A stretch of DNA of 9,510 nucleotides from the NCBI GenBank assembly GCA_021836225.1, contig JAKBJA010000147.1:1-9510 (forward strand), given 5' to 3'. The notes beneath the pieces are model-generated. The model was not told where the DNA came from, made no database searches, and saw nothing but the letters and a program-made list of their open reading frames with translations. This DNA comes from Pseudomonadota bacterium (GTDB lineage Bacteria; Pseudomonadota; Gammaproteobacteria; Burkholderiales; Thiobacillaceae). Both the position numbers and the translations under genes were made by a program. Of this stretch, positions 6,632-9,510 are shown one piece after another; within the stretch, counting starts at the first letter, position 1; the number at the start of each line of letters is the position of its first letter.

Positions 6632-7112
6632 CCCTCACCTTGGTCTTGATCGAGCGGGCGATGAAACAGTCGCGTAACGCCAGCTCGTGAAAGTGCTCGA
6701 CCACCTTCGCATCGACGTCGTGATCGGGATGGAAGGTGATGCGCGGCTTGAGGGTCACCTCGCTGACCCAGCTGCGCCGGTCCGCTAAGATGCTCAGCAC
6801 GCCCTCCGCGGCATCGAGGTACTTCTCGACCTCGACACCGTGGCTGAAGGCCGCGTGCAGCCACGCCAGCATGTGCGCGCTTGCGACCGTCGCCACGTAG
6901 GACTTCAGCGGATCCAGTCGCACCGTATCCCGGTACGCCATCGGCGCCAGCGCGTCCGTGACCTTCAGGCTCAGCTTCCCCGCGAAATGCCACACGTGCT
7001 CGCGCGAATACTTGCCGGGCATCCCGGTCCACTTCCCCCGAGACCAGTCGACGGTCACCAGGTGAATACGCTCGTCGCCCGCTACGGGGGCGTCCGCTTT
7101 ATCACTACCCAT
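6618..7112 (-). CDS. OsmC/Ohr-family protein lacking the first redox cysteine
   Basis: A 164-residue cytosolic protein with the OsmC fold: N-terminal beta sheet (HVWHFAGKLSLKVTDA, 39-54), a short basic/proline segment, the central helix, and the C-terminal sheet and helix. OsmC and Ohr proteins reduce organic hydroperoxides with two cysteines. The first normally lies in an S-C-H-M context on the central helix; here the segment reads VASAHMLAWLH (76-86), with Ala79 in that place. The second cysteine is kept (Cys149 in LALRDCFIARSIKTKV). A two-cysteine peroxidase cycle is therefore not possible, and the protein may bind ligands instead. The block VEKYLDAAEGVLSILADRR (95-113) and TLKPRITF (120-127) fit the family. 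ATG at 7112 is preferred to TTG at 7115; no clear ribosome-binding site. It converges on tnpC and lies downstream of the metallopeptidase gene after about 160 nt on the same strand. Confidence 0.82.
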   Translation of the reverse strand: MGSDKADAPVAGDERIHLVTVDWSRGKWTGMPGKYSREHVWHFAGKLSLKVTDALAPMAYRDTVRLDPLKSYVATVASAHMLAWLHAAFSHGVEVEKYLDAAEGVLSILADRRSWVSEVTLKPRITFHPDHDVDAKVVEHFHELALRDCFIARSIKTKVRVIAP

Positions 7113-7216
7113 CAACCGAGTCTAGACCAGTACCCGGTGAGACGCTTTCAATCCTTCTGCTAGATCGACCTTGAAGGTGCGTCCGAGCTGAGGGCTATCG
7201 ATGTCATACGATCTCA

Positions 7217-7237
7217 AAATCATCACCACAATGATTT
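7217..7237. terminator. AT-rich inverted repeat after the metallopeptidase gene
   Basis: AAATCAT, 7-nt spacer, ATGATTT: a perfect 7-bp palindrome between the metallopeptidase stop and the OsmC-like gene. Read on the minus strand the right arm ends in ATGATTTTG, a short T-run, so it could be a weak terminator; it could equally be an operator for the OsmC-like gene. The remaining roughly 150 bases here show no gene. Confidence 0.3.
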
Positions 7238-7271
7238 CGCCCCCTCCACTCGGTACCCGCCGACCTTGCCT

Positions 7272-8210
7272 TTATGAGGCACGAGCGATAGGCTGTCGCA
7301 GCAGTATGTGCGTCGCCATCAAGCTCTTCACGACGTGGATTAGAATAAAGACCTGGATGGTATTGCTAAATGCCTCGGCGACACACTCATGTAGCGTGCC
7401 ATTTCCATCCCTGAGACCTAGCTGTCGCGCTCCCGAGCTTTTCCGGTAACCGACTGGAACCAACGCACCGATCTCACCATCGGGAGTGTAATACTCCCTC
7501 CAGGCGTATGCGCCGAACAGCGCGGTAAAGCTTTCCGACTGTACCGGCCTACGCAGATCCGCGCGGAAACCGCGCTCGGGCACCGGTACCGGCGGATTCA
7601 GTACGAGGACGGCACAGGCTCGACGGTTCTTCGAGACGTATTGGCGAACGGACGCGTATACCGAGGCATTGAATTTCTTTGCAAGCGCCAATGGCGTTCG
7701 CATGGAGAAGGGCAGCTCTTCTGCTTGATCGCGGAAGGTATCGATCTGGAATAGGACTTCCGACGCGAAGACATTCGCTTCGCGATCAAACAGATCAGCG
7801 GTATCGGGATCAAGCGCCTTCTCACAATCCTGGACGATGGCATACATCGGTCTTTGCCAGGCGAGAAACCCGTGCGCGGTCTCGTGCAACCGAACAAAAC
7901 GCTGCTTAACGGCTATCAGAGTTCCGTCGATAAACACCAGGCCGTCGGATGCGTGAAAGAGTCCGATGACTTTGGAGAGCGCACGCCTAATGGCTTGCCC
8001 CGCCTTCTCAGCCCTATCGACGAGTTTCGATAGGAATCCTGGATTGTCCAGGTCTTCCTCCACCTCCCGGACTCCGGCGACGCGCATGACTTCCTCGACG
8101 GGAGTCGGCACAACTCCAAATACACCGGCGTCGCGAAGCGCGCGCTCTGCTTCACTGCGGATCTTGGCGAGCTGACCACGCGTCAGACTAGAATCGTCGG
8201 GTCGCCTCAT
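7272..8210 (-). CDS. ImmA/IrrE-family zinc metallo-endopeptidase
   Basis: A 312-residue protein of the ImmA/IrrE family (peptidase family M78, COG2856). These gluzincin-like proteases cleave a partner XRE repressor and so derepress its targets, as ImmA does to ImmR in ICEBs1 and IrrE to DdrO in Deinococcus. The zinc site is clear: His109, Glu110 and His113 in RLHETAH, with Glu144 in DREANVFASE as third ligand. The N-terminus (8-30) is helical and the VVPTPVEEVMRVAGV stretch (33-47) is typical of the family. A long C-terminal region (about 175-312) follows, with YTPDGEIGALVPVGY (241-255) and a hydrophobic run near 284-304. The ATG lies 3 nt after the stop of the XRE gene, so the two are co-transcribed and probably translationally coupled. 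The upstream protein is the expected substrate. All catalytic residues are present. Confidence 0.9.
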   Translation of the reverse strand: MRRPDDSSLTRGQLAKIRSEAERALRDAGVFGVVPTPVEEVMRVAGVREVEEDLDNPGFLSKLVDRAEKAGQAIRRALSKVIGLFHASDGLVFIDGTLIAVKQRFVRLHETAHGFLAWQRPMYAIVQDCEKALDPDTADLFDREANVFASEVLFQIDTFRDQAEELPFSMRTPLALAKKFNASVYASVRQYVSKNRRACAVLVLNPPVPVPERGFRADLRRPVQSESFTALFGAYAWREYYTPDGEIGALVPVGYRKSSGARQLGLRDGNGTLHECVAEAFSNTIQVFILIHVVKSLMATHILLRQPIARAS

Positions 8211-8213
8211 CCG

Positions 8214-8609
8214 TTACTTCTTGCGCTGTCGGATAAAGGTGAGGTACTCGAGCAACTTGCTCTCTTCCTCCGCAGTGAGATTGTCGATTGCGAATGTCGC
8301 CGCCCGACCGTGCTTCGCGCCAGCCGGTCGCCGCACGTTCGGCAGGATGTAGCCAGCACGCTGCATCAGCGCTTCGTAGTTCACGCTCAGCGCATTGGCT
8401 ACCGCGTACAGCACATGCGGCGAAGGCTTCGCGATCTTCCCGCTCTCCAGCTGGCTCAAATAGCCGTTGGAAACCTCCTTGTTCGTCGCCTCCTCCACGT
8501 CGCGCAGCGACATGCTTACGTCCTGCCGCGCCTTTCTAATATATGTACCTAGCGAATTCGGCTGCGCTGACTCGGTGGGTTCGCTCTCGCGATCGTCATT
8601 CTCAGCCAT
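8214..8609 (-). CDS. XRE-family transcriptional regulator, partner of the ImmA/IrrE protease
   Basis: A 131-residue HTH protein. ATG at 8609 is chosen over the longer frame start at 8648 because AAGGGG lies 7 nt upstream and the extension would overlap the promoter. After an acidic, disordered N-terminus (1-17), residues 19-80 form a lambda-repressor-like domain: LGTYIRKARQDVSMSLRDVE with the recognition segment SNGYLSQLESGKIAKPSPH and the closing VLYAVANALSVNYEALMQRAG. A linker follows, then a C-terminal helix (TAEEESKLLEYLTFIRQRK, 112-130) that could serve for dimerisation or protease recognition. By analogy with ImmR and DdrO it is inferred to be a repressor of its own operon and of the divergent ubiquitin-like operon, removed by the neighbouring protease under a stress signal. 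Confidence 0.88.
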   Translation of the reverse strand: MAENDDRESEPTESAQPNSLGTYIRKARQDVSMSLRDVEEATNKEVSNGYLSQLESGKIAKPSPHVLYAVANALSVNYEALMQRAGYILPNVRRPAGAKHGRAATFAIDNLTAEEESKLLEYLTFIRQRKK

Positions 8610-8613
8610 GGTT

Positions 8614-8638
8614 GCACCCCTTACCACCGAAGGGGCGC
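8614..8638 (-). promoter_or_regulatory. Hairpin covering the ribosome-binding site of the XRE gene
   Basis: On the minus strand GCGCCCCTT pairs with AAGGGGTGC around a 7-nt loop (one G-T pair). The right arm contains AAGGGG, the ribosome-binding site used for the ATG at 8609. The transcription start predicted from the -10 box falls near 8632, inside the left arm, so whether the full hairpin exists in the mRNA depends on the exact start. Confidence 0.45.
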
Positions 8639-8667
8639 ACCATAGCAAGAATTGCTCAATTTCTCAA
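8639..8667 (-). promoter_or_regulatory. Sigma70-type promoter of the XRE-metallopeptidase operon
   Basis: On the minus strand TTGAGA (-35, 8662-8667) and TATGGT (-10, 8639-8644) are separated by exactly 17 nt. The -35 overlaps the left arm of the palindrome at 8665-8686. Transcription would begin near 8632, about 23 nt before the XRE start codon. Confidence 0.55.
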
Positions 8668-8686
8668 GCATGCACAAGTATGCTTG
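8665..8686. promoter_or_regulatory. Putative shared operator, 22-bp palindrome between divergent promoters
   Basis: CAAGCAT (8665-8671) and ATGCTTG (8680-8686) form a perfect inverted repeat with an 8-nt spacer. The left arm covers part of the -35 of the leftward promoter and the right arm part of the -35 of the rightward promoter. A dimeric XRE repressor bound here would block both. TTGCTC recurs at 8652-8657 and 8684-8689, and a smaller AGCAA-GAA-TTGCT palindrome lies at 8644-8656, a possible secondary site. Confidence 0.6.
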
Positions 8687-8711
8687 CTCGACTTAGCGTG
8701 CTGTGTATAAT
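8684..8711 (+). promoter_or_regulatory. Sigma70-type promoter of the ubiquitin-like operon
   Basis: TTGCTC (-35, 8684-8689), 16-nt spacer, consensus TATAAT (-10, 8706-8711). Predicted start near 8718 gives a leader of about 34 nt before the ATG at 8752, with GAGGA at 8739-8743 as ribosome-binding site. The perfect -10 suggests a strong promoter that needs repression. Confidence 0.65.
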
Positions 8712-8751
8712 GCGCAGTAGATGGCCGCCACGGCCAAAGAGGAACCCTCAC

Positions 8752-9063
8752 ATGACGCTCGAGACACACGCCGAACCGACGCCGGAGATTCGGCCCGATA
8801 AGGACCTCGACATTCTCATCAGCTCTGCCGATGAAGACCGCGAATTTGAGTTCAAGCGCAGCACGACAGTCGGCGAGGCCATCTCCGTCGCCGTGAGCAC
8901 GTTCAAGTTGGACCCGAAAGACGCATACGACATCACCTTTCCCAAGAAGCCACACGAGAAGAAGCCGTCCGAGCCGCTGCCGAAGGATCGGACTCTGGGT
9001 TCCTTCCCGGAGATCAAGGACGGCACCCAGCTGATCTTGACCGCCCGCGGAGGCGGGGTCTGA
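8752..9063 (+). CDS. Bacterial ubiquitin-like protein with C-terminal Gly-Gly-Gly-Val
   Basis: A 103-residue protein with features of a beta-grasp ubiquitin-like modifier. After a charged leader (1-17), strands LDILISS (19-25) and REFEFKR (30-36) form the first hairpin. VGEAISVAVSTFKL (40-53) is the central helix, followed by YDITFP (59-64), a Lys/Pro-rich loop, LGSFPEI (82-88) and the last strand TQLILTARGGGV (92-103). The end matches the ubiquitin-type tail with a di-glycine (Gly101-Gly102) plus one extra Val103, so maturation by a protease would be needed before E1 activation. It resembles the DUF2604/Prok-Ub type proteins of bacterial conjugation operons; the exact family needs a profile search. 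ATG at 8752 follows GAGGA with an 8-nt spacer. The gene is followed after 2 nt by the E2-like gene, whose ribosome-binding site (GGAGG, 9049-9053) lies within the Gly codons. Confidence 0.75.
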   Translation: MTLETHAEPTPEIRPDKDLDILISSADEDREFEFKRSTTVGEAISVAVSTFKLDPKDAYDITFPKKPHEKKPSEPLPKDRTLGSFPEIKDGTQLILTARGGGV

Positions 9064-9065
9064 AG

Positions 9066-9510
9066 ATGAACGTGATGCCGGTCGAGATCGTCCGGGCGCA
9101 CTTCGAGCGCGAGTTACCGCGCGCGCTCGAATGCGCGCGGACGCTCGGGTGGGATTGGTCGGACGACCGCGAGTCCCTCACCGTGCGCGTCCACTATACG
9201 GCCCTCGACGGTGAGCGTTTCATTCTGTGCGGCACCTTCGATGACTACAAGGCGAAGCCTCCGTTCCTAGAGTTTGAGGACCCGGACACCGGACAGCTCG
9301 GAACGATGCACGCGTATCCGAAGGGGCACGACTCATTCTTCCACTCAAAGGGTCCTTGCATCTGCGCACCGTTTAGCCGCAAGGCCTACAAAGACGTGCA
9401 CCCCAAGTGGCGCTGTGAGGAATGGACGACCTCCACGGAGAACAAAGTGCGCTGGGCGCAGTACTCCACTATGGCCGGTATGCTCTCGATTATCTACACA
9501 CGCATAAGCC
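9066..9510 (+). CDS. E2-like (UBC-fold) ubiquitin-conjugating enzyme homologue, 3' partial
   Basis: Open to the window edge for 148 codons with no stop. The architecture follows the E2 fold: an N-terminal helix (VEIVRAHFERELPRALECAR, 6-25), strands around SLTVRVHY (37-44) and GERFILCGTF (49-58), then DDYKAKPPFLEFEDPDTG (59-76). This matches the E2 Y-P-x-x-P-P-x-v-x-F strand. There follow HAYPKGHDSFF (82-92), KGPCICAPF (95-103) with Cys98 and Cys100, of which Cys100 aligns best with the E2 G-x-I-C catalytic position, then Trp120 and a C-terminal helix (YSTMAGMLSIIYTRI). Such prokaryotic E2 families occur between a Ubl gene and E1/ThiF and JAB genes. They accept the Ubl as a thioester from E1 and pass it to a target. 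ATG at 9066 begins 2 nt after the Ubl stop. Assignment to a named prokaryotic E2 subfamily is not made. Confidence 0.72.
   Translation, partial: MNVMPVEIVRAHFERELPRALECARTLGWDWSDDRESLTVRVHYTALDGERFILCGTFDDYKAKPPFLEFEDPDTGQLGTMHAYPKGHDSFFHSKGPCICAPFSRKAYKDVHPKWRCEEWTTSTENKVRWAQYSTMAGMLSIIYTRIS

Noticed and set aside
3972..6683. 8-bp direct repeat AACGCCAG (3972-3979 and 6676-6683) as IS66 target duplication
   Set aside because: No terminal inverted repeats adjoin it, and the right copy lies within continuous OsmC-family coding sequence; probably chance.
5861..6690. Long frames (248 minus, 270 plus) overlapping tnpC
   Set aside because: tnpC carries the conserved DDE motifs; these are alternate-frame shadows.
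8748..9101. 117-codon minus-strand frame opposite the Ubl gene
   Set aside because: The plus-strand gene has a ribosome-binding site, a promoter and a ubiquitin-like tail; the antisense text shows no domain.
9274..9507. 77-codon plus-strand frame near the right edge
   Set aside because: Out-of-frame shadow of the E2-like gene, which is open to the window end.
1..9510. CRISPR arrays, tRNA or rRNA genes
   Set aside because: No regularly spaced repeats and no recognisable tRNA or rRNA sequence were seen on either strand.

Overview
The window looks like an accessory region (genomic island) of a high-GC proteobacterium. Support for this is the strongly G/C-ending codons, AmpG/PAT-like permease, OsmC-like protein, Shine-Dalgarno-type starts and two different IS66-family transposase sets. 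Genus cannot be resolved from the sequence; a gammaproteobacterium such as a xanthomonad relative is a guess.

Layout, left to right. Positions 1-1111 hold the 3' part of a single-gene IS66-type (ISBst12-like) transposase whose 5' end lies outside the window. Positions 1112-1969 show no convincing gene. Positions 1970-3205 encode a complete 12-helix-type MFS permease. Positions 3206-3990 form a gene-poor, visibly lower-GC scar with paired hairpins and broken minus-strand reading frames. Positions 3992-6631 carry a second, unrelated IS66-type tnpA-tnpB-tnpC set, preceded by a degraded small reading frame. A perfect 13-bp inverted repeat abuts the tnpC start codon. The tnpC stop overlaps the 3' end of a convergent OsmC-family gene (6618-7112, minus), in which the first redox cysteine is replaced by alanine.

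The most interesting part is the right end. A minus-strand pair encodes an XRE-type DNA-binding protein (8214-8609) followed 3 nt later by an ImmA/IrrE-type zinc metallopeptidase (7272-8210). Divergent from it, on the plus strand, is a 103-residue ubiquitin-like protein ending in Gly-Gly-Gly-Val (8752-9063). It is followed after 2 nt by an E2 (ubiquitin-conjugating enzyme)-like protein with a Cys-Ile-Cys active-site region (9066 to the window edge, incomplete). The divergent intergenic region has two face-to-face sigma70-type promoters whose -35 boxes both overlap one 22-bp inverted repeat, a natural single operator.

Interpretation: the right edge is the start of a bacterial ubiquitin-like conjugation operon. 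By family knowledge an E1/ThiF-like enzyme and a JAB-type isopeptidase would be expected beyond 9510. It appears to be controlled by a divergently transcribed repressor/metalloprotease pair of the kind that controls ICE induction or stress responses. Related Ubl-E2-E1-JAB operons (Bil/Bub-type) act in anti-phage defence, and the transposase-rich setting fits a defence island. That this pair of modules works together is inference from the shared promoter region.
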